This document shows positions 1 to 12,364 of a stretch of 64,000 bases of DNA, piece after piece. Position 1 is the stretch's first letter, and the number at the start of each line of letters is the position of its first letter. Where the stretch lies: NCBI GenBank assembly GCA_011009095.1, contig VTPC01000033.1, positions 78,910 to 142,909 of the forward strand, read 5' to 3'. Origin of the DNA: Ignelater luminosus. Lineage: Eukaryota; Arthropoda; Insecta; Coleoptera; Elateridae. Below the pieces are notes generated by a model. The model searched no databases. It worked only from the letters and a program-made list of their open reading frames with translations, and was not told the origin of the DNA. Made by a program: the position numbers and the translations under genes.

Positions 1-2298
1 AATTAACCAAGAAATTAACAATATATTCCAAAAGGTACAAGATTAAGGAAAGAATTCCTATGAATACATTTTTAGTTTTTAATTCATTTTCTAAAGCTTC
101 TGGCCATTATCTTTTTACAGGATGAAGTTCTGGAATATTTGGAAATTAACTTCTTTGGGGATAAGGTTCACATAGTGATAGCATGACATTCAATCATCGA
201 TTTTCCAAAATCCGAGGTGGCTTAGTCTGGTCATAACAATATAGATATTTCATACTTGTTCAAATTTGACAGCAGTCTCTTGTTTAAATATTCTCTAATG
301 TAAGTTTCAATGTCATTATCACAGCCCACCCTGGCAAATTGCTTGCCAGATTAAGATTTTGGCACCAGATTCTTTGATAGAAGTTGATTATTCTGCAGCG
401 CTAACATTATGCTCTACTTTCAACAATATAAGACTGAGGTCCAGAGAATGAAGAAAAATCTATTTTCACATACGTTTTGACATCCATGCCGATGCAATTC
501 GAAGAATTCTTAAGAACTTACTTTTCTTCGTTCCACTCATAACAGAAAGACTTATAAAATAAACTGGAAACTATACTTAAATGACAAAATTTGCATTTCT
601 ATTTAACAATAGACTTTTAAAACAACAATAGTTTTCAGTTCAGTCTTTATAAGAGCTAGAAAATCTTACAAAGTACTCGGAGAAAAAAAAGAGAAAAATT
701 ATCAAGAATAAATTAATAAGAGAAAAAGATGGCTGTTGTACAGAGATGTGTAAAAAATAGAAGCCAAAGAAAAGAAGTTTTGTAAAACTGTGTTTACACA
801 TCTCAAACCTTTTAATTTTATGTTGCTTTGTCACTTTCGTTTAATAAAATGTTTCATTAATAAAAAAGATAAATTGAAATTTAAATGCAATCATAGATTA
901 TTAAATAAAGTAACCTTTTGGTTATCCCCTTATTTATCTTTCTATTGCAAAAAATCTAATTACTCAAATTAGGTTCATTATTTATAACTGTCATAAAAAA
1001 TAGGATGTGCATATTATTTGAACTACACCCAGGCCTTCCAGCTCAAAGGGCATCATCAAAATAAATAAGGGGAAGAGACTTGATATAATTACATTTTGTC
1101 AGTGTGCAAGGGCTTTTCACTGCATGTTCTAAAAATAGATATTAAAATAAGCTTCTTCATTTTATTACCTAGAATAATTCTGCCAGATATTTTAATAAAC
1201 AATTTTAAGAGCAGCAGATTTGCACTAATTATTATAGCAGATATTAGAAGAATCCCCATTTTTTTTAATTTTGTTTCTTTTCAATATAGTACATTTCCAA
1301 GAAACTATGAACAATATCTTTTCTACAGGTTCATTTCCATAAATTGGAATTGCAAATATTTTATCAAATTTCATGGGTTTTCATATAATTCTGCATCATT
1401 TACATATTTTTTATTAATTCATGCAAATAGTTTAACTTAACAGATGTGAAAATCTATTTGTGTTAAATATTTACTTTCATATCAAGGACCTGTTTTGGTT
1501 TCAATACTGTAGAATTCCGATACCGAGTTATACATTATCTTTAAATGCAAACAAAATAAAAATGTTGATCGTTCTAAATATTTATGTGAAAACTGCAAAT
1601 AAAAAAGTAAAATGCCCAAATGCAAAATTTATAAATTACACCTTTCGAATCATATAGTAATTAACCTAAATGAAATTGAAGTTGAAAAAGTATTAATCCA
1701 TTCGAAAACAGATTAAGAGAAAGCCATGAGACAATTACAAGATTCATACAAGTTCATAACAAAGGAAAGTGTGTTATTATATTGAAATAGTAATTTCACA
1801 TGTAACAATTGAAAAGATAAAAAAATCTAACTTAGAAATGAAAGGAAAAACTGCAATTAATTATCATACAGTGCAATTTCTAGCAGATAAAAGTGTTGTA
1901 ATAATTTGATGAAAACATTTTTAGTTTTATTATTATAAATAGTAGTAGTGTGTCCTTTAAATATTTATGTGAAATCGACAAGATTCAAAAAAAGTTAAAA
2001 TTTAAACAAACTGTTATTAGCAACGGTTTACAAGGTGAAATCTGAAGGAGATAATTTAGTAGAAAACCAAGTTAAAATATCTTAACAAGGTGAAACATGA
2101 CTACATACAATGAAAAACATTTAAATTTATTTAATTAATTCCATGTTAAATTAAATTTAATTTATGCTTCCTTCCTGTCTTTAACTTCAGTTTTTTTTTA
2201 GGTGTAGTGCAGTAATGATTTATACACTTTATGTTAATCACTTCTTGTGACTAAAAACCATGTTACTTTTAGAAATGTCTTTCATATAGCATACTTAC
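1..2298. other. AT-rich non-coding flank, probably intron of the USP-like gene
   Basis: No recognisable gene is visible. Short open frames here encode F/K/N/I-rich peptides typical of random AT-rich DNA. A short open stretch after a TTTTACAG at about 113-120 (reading DEVLEYLEINFFGDKVHIVIA then a stop) has an acceptor-like start, but I recognise no family in it. Placement in an intron of the USP-like gene is an inference from the donor at 2298. Confidence 0.4.
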
Positions 2299-2508
2299 AG
2301 TAACATAAATGTAATGCCGGTGTATTTGTGGTAGCTGTACTGAAATGCACTGAAACGGGTCGAATGTATTGGATTGGGTACAACATCGTGAGCAACTTAA
2401 TGATGAGCGATACTGTGCTTGAAAAACAGCCTGAATGAAGGAATTGTTGCAGCGAATGTGATTAGCAAGCGTTTCCGCTGCTATCACTTCATCTGGTCTT
2501 CCAAATGT
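2299..2508 (-). CDS. Exon of a USP31/USP43-like ubiquitin carboxyl-terminal hydrolase
   Basis: This internal exon encodes part of the catalytic domain of a ubiquitin-specific cysteine protease (peptidase family C19), which removes ubiquitin from proteins. On the minus strand the reading frame is open for exactly 70 codons. It is bounded by an acceptor (T-rich tract ending in GCAG just above 2508) and a consensus donor GTAAGT just below 2299, so both junctions are phase 0. Recognisable residues include FGRPDEVIAAETLANH, then QAQYRSSLSC, CxxC-type zinc-ribbon cysteines (SCSRCC), and the family hallmark QSNTFDPFQCISVQLP. These match the USP31/USP43 subfamily (vertebrate USP31 and USP43 and their insect counterparts) from memory of the family. 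The catalytic Cys and His boxes are not in this exon. I could not find the neighbouring exons in the AT-rich flanks, so introns here are likely long. No in-frame stop or frameshift is present, and the composition is more GC-rich than its surroundings, as expected for a real exon. Confidence 0.87.
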
Positions 2509-4015
2509 CTGCAAATAAAAAACAAGTATTAACACTAATATCTATTTGAAATCAATGTAAGCAAAACTGGTTCAACATTTTTAACTAATCAATGACTAAA
2601 CTCTTCGAGTTTTCCTTGTTAATTCATGTTAAGTATTTATTTTTAAATTTATTCTTTGTTCATTGTCAGACACTTTTTTTTTTAATTAAATGAATACTAC
2701 GCAAATTAAATTCTATTTTTAAGAGTAGGTAAATCTTGCCAGAGATTAAAATCATAATTTCTTTAATAGATTCTTTTTGCAAGTCTGTATTTATCATGTC
2801 TGGTATAAAATTAATGAAGTCATTTTAATTGTAAATTACCCACAGCTAATTATTATGTGAGATATAAAATATGCTAAATAAGTTTTTCTTTTCTAATTCA
2901 TGAGTGATTTTAGAAATCTCATTGATAGAATAAACAGGTTATGTGCAACTTGTGTATTTTGGGGGTCCCATTTAATATTCAACCATTTTTTCTTAAATAA
3001 ATCGTGAGAACAAACTGGAAATATTTTACCTGCATATTATTATGAGTTCTGTAGTATACTCGTGTACATATTTAATACCGTTATATAAACAAGTATTAAT
3101 GGTTGTTAAAATTAAAATCACCTTGTTAATTTTCGTCATTTCAGTTCATTGTGCACATTAGTATGTTTACTTACTCTTCGCACTTTAGTTTGTTGGTTTA
3201 CTACGACAATCAAAAAATCTTACAAATACCAGTTTTAATTGTATGTATGGATATGTAAATATACATAAACCTGTACAAACACATTCTTCATTGTTACGAA
3301 TCTACGTATAAAATAAAAAGTAAAAGTCACTTTTCTTTAATAACATATCAGTATGATGTAATATTATGTAAAGGTCTCATACACGTACACAAGTACTTCA
3401 AATAGGATTTAATCACTTCAGAATTATTATCTGTAGATTCCTCACAAATTCAATTTCTCTAGTAACATTTAAGTCTTATTTGTTATTTATTTTTGCTTTT
3501 CAGAAGAAACTTTTCAAAAGTTTGATTTTATAATCATTAAAACTAAATTCAAACATTAAACCTGGATGGTACATTTAAAGAAATATAAATACTCAACTTT
3601 ATCAGCTACAGACATTGTAGTGTAATCTAATACTATTTCAATATGATTGTTTGTGAACAAATATTTCAATGTGAATGAAACCATTCAAACCTTAGTAGTA
3701 GTAAGCTGTTATTATAATTTCTCTTTTCCGAGGGCATTATAAACAATTGCTAGCCATCAGATAATCTTCAATATTGATTTTCATTAATCAACAGATCTAG
3801 TTCAAGATCTGCACTCAATGGTTGGGATTAAGTCAATGCATATTTATTCTCTCCTCTATACCGATGGCCTCAAAGTTATGATTTGTTTTTAGGCTCTATA
3901 AGAAGAGCATCATGAAGAAGCCTTAAGATGCTATTCCTTCTCATTTTTTTTTTAAAAGTACCAATCATGATCAAAGGTATTTTACAATTTGTTTCATTGT
4001 AGCCATTAGTGAGCT
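2509..4015. other. AT-rich non-coding sequence upstream of the USP-like exon
   Basis: No coding exon could be recognised on either strand. The expected preceding USP exons (Cys box and downstream helices) are not apparent on the minus strand, so this is probably intron. Confidence 0.4.
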
Positions 4016-4019
4016 TATC

Positions 4020-4620
4020 CAATTACACAGAATTGGTTTGAAAGGAACAGACTGACTGCTAATCTTAAAAAAGTTGACCTGGTGCTCCACTGGATGGTTT
4101 CAAGGTTCCCTCTCTCTGTAATACCACATTACCACCAGCCAGAACAATTAAATATGTGAGAAAGAGAATAGTCCTAGATCTTAGAAGATAAGGTTATGTA
4201 AAGCAGCCCAAAGAGCCATTTCCTCTTATTTGGTAGGAGAAGAACCTGGGCAAAGTATGAGTCTTAAACCCTAGGGTTGCACAACTGCTCTACACCAGGG
4301 TTATCAGGTCCCCTATGCGATGTATGCTTCTTTGGTTTGGTGGTCAGAAATTCAGCAAGCCTCTAATAAGAAATGGCAGGAACAGGTGCAGAGGCTCTTT
4401 TGTCTAAGCATCACAAGGGTTATCCATACTTTTAGGCGTGCCATTCCTGCATATTTATTATGGCAGGGTGAACATAAGAAGGGTTTTATTATGCAGGATT
4501 AGGACAACTATTTGAACGCCCCAAGGCTTATCTTCTTAGTTTTCCTTATGTGGTTCAAACAATTGAGTAGGCCATGCAATTAACATTCGCAGACGCCAAT
4601 GGGAAAAAGATTGTCGATTG
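4020..4620 (+). pseudogene. R1-like non-LTR retrotransposon fragment (RT C-terminus)
   Basis: A decayed piece of the reverse transcriptase polyprotein of an R1/I-type non-LTR retrotransposon. Around 4030-4090 the plus strand reads NWFERNRLTANLKKVDLVL, resembling the segment where the thumb region begins (W...GL..N..KTE). Around 4180-4260 there is a frame with VKAAQRAISSYLVGR, and from about 4265 LKPRVAQLLYTRVIR runs into YASLVWWSEIQQASNKKWQ and QVQRLFCLSITRVI. In the family this corresponds to the motif LKPkvvhWlYtaviRPi.tYgslvWW followed by kiQRlaclgITGa. Several frameshifts and stops interrupt it, and RNase H or 3' sequence could not be confirmed (a weak FADANGKKIVD follows near 4590). The element lacks its endonuclease and most of the RT, so it is a dead fragment. 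Confidence 0.72.
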
Positions 4621-5346
4621 TCCCCCTCGAACTCAAAACAGACATAAGACTCTAAAAGAATTTATATGCGCCCCCAAAAATCGTAGCGTCCAAGACCCCA
4701 GCTTCAAGTACCTTGGTGGAAAGGTGACCCTTGGAATGACTGGTGGTTAGAAGAAAAGAAACATAAAAGTGAAACTTTTTAATATCGGATGATATGTTTG
4801 TCTCAGTGAAGAGGGACTGTATTCTTTCAACTTACACCATCTAAAGGAATTTTGGCCTCAATTCTTGCAGCTGTCAATCCCAAAAGGGTTTCAAAAATAA
4901 CTTACACAATTTTTAGAATTTTATCTTTTATTAAATTCTTGCTTAATTATTACTAGGCACGAAACTCGGAGTTGGTTATTATTATGTCCAAACCTTTTCA
5001 AAAATGAATGATTTTAAAAGCTGTTTATTTTGCAAAAAATTTTTTTTGATTCATCTGAATCATATGTAGATGATAAATCAAAATAAACATTTGAATTTTT
5101 GGCGTTTGCGTGCTTTCGTTCTTGAAGCACCGATATTTCGGAGTTAACTCTAGAAACACAGCTCCGTATTGCTCAAACGGAATGGAGTAAGCACCTTTTG
5201 CACCAAAAATACCAAATCGAACGATATGGAGCCAACGGAGTTAACTCGGAGTATGCGGTATAAGCTCATCATCTCTGATTATCTTGATCTCACATAGTTT
5301 TCCTTTAATTTGCAGCTGATTAGTAGATATAAACTTCCTAAGTATA
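4621..5346. other. Non-coding stretch between retroelement and palindrome
   Basis: No gene is recognised. The first part may be the decayed 3' end of the R1-like fragment. The rest is AT-rich sequence without clear structure. Confidence 0.3.
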
Positions 5347-6175
5347 CAGTGTGTCCACATTTCGATGCTCACTATTGAGATCTCGGAAATTGCAAGAGAT
5401 ACGTAGTCGGTTAAATGAGAAAAGATTTGGTTATTTTGGAGATCAGTTTACTTATGCTTTTGTTTTTTCAAAAAAGTTCACGGCTTACTAGATATTTGCT
5501 AAAAACGAAATTATCTTATTTTTTTTTTAACTGTAATATCTCAGGAACACGCAAACATAGAAAAAAACAGTGAAACGTAAATCCAAATTTTTTCTAATGG
5601 AACGCCTACTTGATTTCCATATTACTGAACTGCACGCCTTAAATGCTTTTCAGTGATACACGGTTTGACCCAGCTATTCTTTTGTTTTACCGAGTTATCA
5701 AGTGAAAATCATTTTTTATCATAGTGTGCCATGGCATCTATAACACACAAAGTCGTGGAGTTTTATCAAAGAAATTCATTTGTTATGCAAAAATTGCTAA
5801 AACAAAATAAATACGCTTTTATGGGGCATTAGCTGCTTATTTGATGCTATCTGTGAATGCTCAGTGAAGTATTTTAAAAGCGTCTTTTGTTTTGTTTTAG
5901 CAATTGTTACATAACAAATTTAATTTATCTGACAAAAATCAATGATTTTCATATTGTTAAAGCCATGGCACACCAAGTGGAAAATGCTTTTTATTAAAAA
6001 AAATATGATAATTTTGTTTTTAGCAAATATCTAGTAATCCGTGAACTTTTTTGAAGAAACAAAAGCATAAGTAAACTGGTCTCCAAAATAGCCAAATCTT
6101 TTCTAATTTAACCGACTTCGTATCTCTTACAGTTTCCGAGATCCCAATAGTGAGGATCGAAATGTGAACACACTG
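5347..6175. mobile_element. Long-inverted-repeat (foldback) mariner-like element, copy A
   Basis: The two ends are inverted copies of each other. The left end begins CAGTGTGTCCACATTTCGAT and the right end reads as its reverse complement with a few substitutions; the match extends for about 170 bp. More inward matches continue almost to the centre: CAAAATTGCTAAAACAAAA-like blocks near 5790 and 5890, and GTGCCATGGC near 5725 with its inverse near 5968. The right arm lacks about 150-200 bp present in the left arm. Both ends are flanked by TA, the duplication typical of Tc1/mariner elements. No transposase is recognisable, so it is non-autonomous. A subterminal block at about 5377-5420 is shared with the other palindromes in this window. 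Confidence 0.85.
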
Positions 6176-6316
6176 TATTAATATCATTCATGGTAACTTG
6201 ATTAAAGCCCCGCCCATAAGACCACCTCCTCTTATTTGTTTCGTTTTTGAAGAATTTCACCAAATTTTTTGCAAGCACATTGCTTTTGTTTTTGTTTCAT
6301 TCTGATATATGACATA

Positions 6317-8365
6317 TAAATTGAAGAAAATTTGCACTTAAACTCAGATCACTTAGCAGTAATATTAACGCTCAGTGAGAAAATCATCAGGAAAGAAACT
6401 CGACCATATTTTGTGAACAAATCCACACATTGGGATAGCTTCAGACATGAACTGCAAGACAAAATTGAACTAAAAGTCCAACTGAAGACCAAACAACAAC
6501 TTGACGAACTTATGGTGATTATACAAACTGCTGCGTATAACAACACAAGACAGATTAATTATATTACTAAAGGGAACAACTACCCAGTAGAAATAAAACA
6601 ACTAGTTTCAGAAAAAAGAAAGGCCAGAAAATGGCAGCAGTCCAAACAAAACCATTTTAAATAGTAAAAGTCAAAAAATAAAGAGGGAAATCCGGAAACT
6701 CAAACAAGATTCTGTAAACTCCTATTTGAACAATGTAGATACAACCAAAGAAACGGATTACTCCCTTTGGAGAGTCACTAGAAAGATCAAGAGGCGAATT
6801 ACATCGAAGCCTTCAATCAGAAAAGACAATGGACCATGGGCAAGAAACGGTAAACAAAAAGCGGACTTGTTCGCGGAACACCCAGCAGAAATACGTCAGA
6901 ACAAATACCACTGGTAACTCCAAAGGAAGTAACCCAAGAAATTAGGACAAACCTTAATTCCAAAAAAGCTCCAGGATTTGATCTCATCACGGGAAAAATA
7001 CTGAAAGAGCTTCCAAGGAAAGGAGTAGTCATGCTTACTTATCTAATTTTGCAGCATTGAGACTAAAACATGTGCCAGATATCTGGAAGGCAGCAGAAGT
7101 TATATTACCAAAACGAAGTCAAGTGATATAGACCGATATCACTACTTTCTATAGTCTCCAAGCTATTCGAAAAGGAAGAGGCTTAAACCAGACATAGAAA
7201 GAAATGATCTGATTCCAGAATACCAGTTTGGATTCAGAAAAAAAAAACATTCCACTATCGACCAAGTCCATGGAATAACAGACATAATAGAACGAGCTTT
7301 GGAAGATGAGATTTGCGCTGCGTTATTTCTAGATGTGGCCCAAGCCTTTGATAAGGTGTGGCATGTAGGTCTGATCCACGAATTAAATAAAATGCTCCCC
7401 AAAGAATATGTTACTCTGCTAACATCGTACTTGTCAGACGGAACCTTCAGGATAAAACAGAAAGGGGAATATTTTGAAATTAAAAAAGGAGTACCCCAAG
7501 GTAATGTATTGGGTTCAGTATTCTACCTACTTTATATCTGCGATGTTCCAACTACACAAGAGGTGACAATTGCAATGTTTGCAGATGACCCTGCATTATT
7601 AGCAACCGACAAAGAAATATGTACAGACAGTCTTAAAGTCTTAAAATGGACTGATAAATGGAAAATCAAGCTAAATGAAGCGAAGTCAGTCCACATCAAC
7701 TTCACAAACAAAGTAGTAAAAGAACCACCGCGATTGGATGTTAATGGAACTATCATTCTTTATGAAAATAATGCTAAATATCTAAGCATGAACCTAAACG
7801 CTAAGCTAAGATAGAAGCACCATATTAAAAAAAAAGATGGAGGAACTAGACATCAAATACCGTAAGCACTATTGGCTCCTGGGTAGAAACTCAAAGTTGT
7901 CATTACATAATAAAATAACAATCTATAATCAGATCTTAAAATTCGTCTGACTATATAGCAGCCAACTATGGGGATGTGCAAAAGAATCTAATGCAGGAAT
8001 TCTTCAGACGTTCCAGAACAAGGTACTGAGAAATATGGTTAATGCCCCTTGGTATGTCAGAAATAAAGATATTCACCGAGACATGAATATCCTAATGATA
8101 ACAGAAGAAATAGAGAAGATGGCCAAAATGTTTCAACTGCTTGATAACCAGCAAATGGTTAGAAAATCGAAAAGAACCAAACCACTCGAGCTAGTGTAGT
8201 TTAGTGTTGTGCTAGTGCTAGTCAAATGTGTAATTAACAATGCCCAGACAAGAACTAAAGAGTTAACAGACAAACTTTAGTTATATAAGTATTTAGATTA
8301 AGATTTATGCAAGGAAAGTTAATGGTTGATCTAACAAGACCAGTTTTAATTAAAAAAAATTGATA
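6317..8365 (+). mobile_element. 5'-truncated jockey-type non-LTR retrotransposon
   Basis: The element begins inside the end of the endonuclease domain (a frame reading LNSDHLAVILTL near 6335), runs through the reverse transcriptase and ends shortly before an A-rich tract near 8350. Truncation at the 5' end is the usual outcome of target-primed reverse transcription. Flanking target-site duplications could not be fixed because the 3' boundary is uncertain. Confidence 0.8.
6323..8199 (+). pseudogene. Jockey-type ORF2 (endonuclease end + reverse transcriptase), frameshifted
   Basis: This is the coding remnant of a LINE ORF2, which normally nicks the target DNA and reverse-transcribes the element RNA. 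The end of the endonuclease (SDHLAVILTL) is followed by a linker (NKSTHWDSFRHEL) and, after frameshifts near 6660 and 6920, by KKAPGFDLITGKIL (RT motif 0/1). The longest clean piece (7299-7814) holds ALFLDVAQAFDKVWH (motif A), KKGVPQGNVLGSVFYLLY (motif B) and the catalytic FADD box at about 7578-7590 (MFADDPALLA). After another frameshift, the C-terminal part reads LWGCAKESNAGILQ, then NKVLRNMVNAPWYVRN and IHRDMNI, a pattern known from jockey-clade elements, ending at a TAG at 8197-8199. Several frameshifts and one in-frame stop (near 7950) make it inactive. Confidence 0.85.
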
Positions 8366-8519
8366 TACGATAGTCAATTGTTTAAGTTTCTTATTTTACA
8401 GGCAATGAATTAGGGATTATTCATTTGTTATTAAATATTTTGAAGTATCAATATAAAAGAGTTTCATACATTTCTATCTGCTTTTAAAGACTTTCAGTAT
8501 CCGTTTTAATTGCTGCCCA
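8366..8519. other. Short spacer
   Basis: AT-rich DNA between the jockey tail and the pogo-type transposase, with no feature seen. Confidence 0.3.
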
Positions 8520-9877
8520 GACATTGTACAGTTTTAGGCAACTTATATCTCCAGACCAGTCTTCCTCGTCTAAATATATTTTTTAAAAATTCTTCAAGGT
8601 CTCTTTTCTCATTTTGTTTTCTAATTGGTCTAGTAGCCGTTTTGAAGTTTCTTGCTTAATGCAGTTTGACTGTATTTTTCTGGATAGTTTCCGCAAAAAT
8701 CTTCCTGTTGAGTAATCTACATTGTTTTTGTACCGTCCATTTTTCCTAAAGCCATTTCTTATAGTGTTTGTCAGAAGCATATTTATCAAAAACAAATTTT
8801 AGAATTGTGCCAAAGGTAGAACGAGTCACATCTTTTGGAAAGCTTTCAAATTTTCAATTTCTTACTTCTGATGGCCAACCAGCTTTAAGCGGTCTAAACA
8901 TAGACAAATCTGCTGGTTGCATTATATGGGTGGTGTTTGGTAATAACGATATTAAAATAACACCATTTTCGTCTCATAACTGGCTTACCTCCTTGGTTAG
9001 TGTGACCGATAGCCATCACCAAATAAAATGACTGGTTTTCGGATATTGTTGGATTTTAGACGTGGAAGGAAATGATTGGAAATATATTCGTAAAACACAG
9101 CAGTCATCCAGCCCGAATCGGATCTGCCAAGAGCTCAGTGCTCTGGAACCGATTCGGCTATAACCCGAGGAACTCTCTCATAAGGACAAATTAACATCAG
9201 CGGAACATGCGGTCATTACAGTGATCTGTTATTTTTCAGACGAGACCCTCCCATAAAAATGTTGTTTATTCTCTGCAGGACCTAGGACTTTTCCGCTCTT
9301 TGGACATAAGCAGAACCCTGCCTCATCTGCATTGAATATTCGGCTTTCATCTTTCAATATATTTTCATAATTTTCTGCTTGTAAAAAACCCGAAATCTCG
9401 TTAAACCAAGCTTCAATTCTGTCCTGCGTTACAGCAGCCTTGGCTTTACTTACTGACTCAGCATATTTTTGTTTAATCTTGGGGTGTCGTCTTAAAAATC
9501 CTTGAAACCAGGAATGCCCAGGTGTTCCATTCAGTGAATATCTTGTTTCTCTTCTTGTTGCCTCAATTACTTTTTTCACTGACAAGATGAGATTTTGACT
9601 GTGAACTGGAAAACCCTTTCGAGACATACCTATTACCCAGTCTTCAATCATTTTTTCTTCCATTTCGGATAGCTCTGTTGCGGAACCCATCTTTCTACCA
9701 GGAGGAGTTGCCAAAGACAACTTTCGTACAAGAGTAGAACGAGGAACATTAAATTCACGGGCTGCAGATTTTTTACTCACACCATTTTTGGTTACTGCTT
9801 CGGTGGCTTTTTGTAAGTTCTCCTCGGTGTACGAAAAAAATCTTCGGAAACTTTTGTTTTTTCTTAGTTTTCGTCAT
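8520..9877 (-). pseudogene. Pogo/Tigger-type DDE_1 transposase, frameshifted
   Basis: Degenerate transposase of the pogo branch of Tc1/mariner, related to Jerky/CENP-B-like genes. Reading the minus strand from an ATG at 9875-9877, the start (MTKTKKKQKFPKIF) shifts frame into an HTH_psq DNA-binding domain: ENLQKATEAVTKNG, then SKKSAAREFNVPRSTLVRKL. This is followed by a CENP-B-type HTH region (EKMIEDWVIGMSRKGFPVHS, then GHSWFQGFLRRHPKI). The DDE_1 catalytic part shows the first acidic residue in NADEAGFCL (about 9325), ALGRSDSGWM (about 9110), a second in VILFGDGYRSH (about 9020) and THIMQPADLSMFRPLKAGW (about 8885). A tail NGFRKNG...NNVDYS follows. At least three frameshifts or stops separate these pieces. 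I could not identify terminal inverted repeats. Confidence 0.85.
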
Positions 9878-11880
9878 ATCTAAGATTTTAGTATTTTTTA
9901 ATAATAAACAATGTTCAATTTTAATTGGATTTTTAAAGAGACATTCATAAAAGAGAAAATAAAGCCTTTTCAATTTTCCAGGGCTACTTTTTTCTCAAAT
10001 TACTACCATTACTAGAATTAGGGCTATCAAAAATGGACACCCTTCATGACCAAGACTAGCTCTCTTGATATGATGGTGTATTAGTAGTGGTCACCTCCCA
10101 AATATATGAATCATATTGATAAATCTAAATTAATTACAATTCACAGCATATGTATGAATTCTCTTATTACTAAAACTTACCTGATTTGTACAAAAACAAC
10201 GAAATAATTTAAAACTCATTAGAATTTTCGCAAACTAGCAGATTAACTTAACCACATTAAATCAGCTGCTCTACTGGCTGCCTCATTGGATTTAATTTGA
10301 TATTTGACAGAAGAGTGAAGTTAGGTGCTTAGATTTACTGAATATGGTGCCAAATGATCTACTGGATATTTGACATGCCCCGAATAGCTGGATAAATAAA
10401 TGTATTCTGTTTCTTAGATTGGCGGATTCTTGTGGTGGAATTTGTGCAATTACTATACCACAAAAGAAGGATCAGAATAAACCAAGTTATCTTGCATAGA
10501 TGCACTAATTCCTACAAAGTGACCTCTTAACAAGTACATTAGAGCAAAATCAAGCATTTCCAATTTCCTAAGAAACCAAAAGCCCAATACATCCTACAAC
10601 AAAAAAACCTGTTTCCGAGCCCCTTCCTTCTCGAATACCTTGACCTTTCAACGCAATTTGCTTTCCACTTCAAGTTTCCTTCTGCTTTTGTTTGTTGCAT
10701 TGTATTTCCTGTTACAGGAACTTGAAATTAATTCAAAGTCTTTGTTTTCTTTTGCATTCCTCTATCTGATATTCCAACGCTTTGGCTTATGTCTCAGAAT
10801 TATAGATAGAGAATCATAATACTTGAGGATAATAGTCAAAACTATGATTCGAAGTGACACATGTTTTTTTTGAGCGAAAGTGTAGCGTAAACCCTTCATT
10901 TATTTATTTCCAAAAATGGAATTTATATTCAGAGATGTGTTTTCATTGAAACCAGTTTCAATTTTCAACGTGACAAATGATCCGAAAACAAACAGTCAAG
11001 CACCTGGTTTTAATATTCGTTTTCTAGTTTCAAGCTTAATTGCTATCTGAGCTAGAATTAAATTCACAAACACCCACGGAATTAAATTCACAAACACCGA
11101 CGGATTTAAAGATGAGCGCAACCCTCGACACTCTCATGATTAAAACGTTAACTTCCGAGGGAAATCTAAAAATATTTTCATAAATCTCGAAATTATTATA
11201 AAATTGCTTTTAAGTTAACTCAGTACATACCTAAGGTATTTTATTGCTTTCCAGAGCATAATACAATTTTATACCTTCAAAAATTTAAAACCTTTCTACA
11301 TATGTGTGTGTATATGTACATTGATAAAATATTACATACTCATGTGTATGTGCTATGAAATGCTTTTATGTATCCGGGGAGAAGCTCAAGCTATTATTTT
11401 ATAAAAGAGAGGATATTCCCATATGAATTCCCTCTGCTTGTCACATTTAATCCTTTCGACTTTGCGTTACGTACGCGCATTATACACACAGCATATCTAT
11501 ATGCAAATTCGCGTGCGTGCGGTTTACATAAAGTACACAAACTGAAAGTAAAGTTTAAAATAGAATACACGAAAAGCGAGTATCTATTAGAGTAAATTAA
11601 ATTAAAATAATCAAGATCTCCTGATATGATATCAACTTTAATTCTATTATGTGGCATTAATTACGTACTATGTAGTTTCAGCTTTCTAGTAGCCGATCTT
11701 TCAAAGAAATATTTTAACTTTTGTTTAGCAATTTATTTATTAATGGCAGTTTCATTTTTATTTCATATCTATTCAAATTTTCAAAAGTGAATTTTATTAT
11801 TGAGTAAAAGCATTTTTATCAACATTGTCACGCAAAGAAAGCATAGCAAAAAAAGTTTTATTTAAGAGATTACACATACA
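9878..11880. other. Intergenic DNA with a 24-bp tandem duplication
   Basis: No gene is recognised. Two near-identical 24-bp units lie head to tail at 11055-11102 (core TTAAATTCACAAACACC), with one substitution between them. The open frames around 11370-11660 overlap on both strands and resemble no family I know. Confidence 0.4.
11055..11102. repeat. 24-bp tandem duplication (2 units)
   Basis: Two consecutive units beginning GAATTAAATTCACAAACACC differ at a single base. It is probably a replication-slippage product with no known function. Confidence 0.8.
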
Positions 11881-11884
11881 ATGT

Positions 11885-12364
11885 AATTTACTCATTCCAA
11901 TCAAATAATGTAGCTAAGTATTTTAAAGAGAAGGAAAGCAAATGACAAATGTCATTAGAAATGAAATTCAGGAGGGCATTAATAAATAAAATAAAGATTA
12001 ACGGCCCCAGGACACTGCCCTGGGGTGTGCCAATGTCTGTATAAAATTCAGAGAAAAAAGTATTTTTAATTTTAACAACAAAACTAACCACATATTAATT
12101 AAGTCAAATTTTGCTTCGGCAAAGTCTTGGCACACAGCGTCAAAGGCTCGTGACAAATCGAACGATACGACTACCACATGTTCCACATCATCAAGTTTTT
12201 TTGAATATGATGCACAAGTTTTTTTTTTATATTTATTTATGAATACATCTCTTGATAATCTTAGAGAATGTGCTTAATAAGGCAATTAGCCAATAATTTT
12301 CGATATTATTAGCATCACATATTTTAGGAACTTGTACTACTGCAGTTATTAAAGTTTATCTTCC
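11885..12364 (-). pseudogene. LINE reverse transcriptase fragment, downstream of an inserted mariner
   Basis: The minus strand carries a decayed LINE RT. From about 12350 downward it reads TAVVQVPKICDANNIENYW then LIALLSTFSKII, matching the RT motif of the type NYRPISLLPTFSKI. After stops it continues as EHVVVVSFDLSRAFDAV (motif A, about 12140-12180), then after a frameshift as FYTDIGTPQGSVLGPLIF with LFINAL (motif B, about 11990-12040). The catalytic YADD/FADD box is missing or beyond recognition. It looks like the downstream half of the same LINE whose endonuclease lies at 13.5-14.05 kb, the two now being separated by a mariner. Shared orientation and the lack of any other unrelated sequence between them support this. 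Confidence 0.78.
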
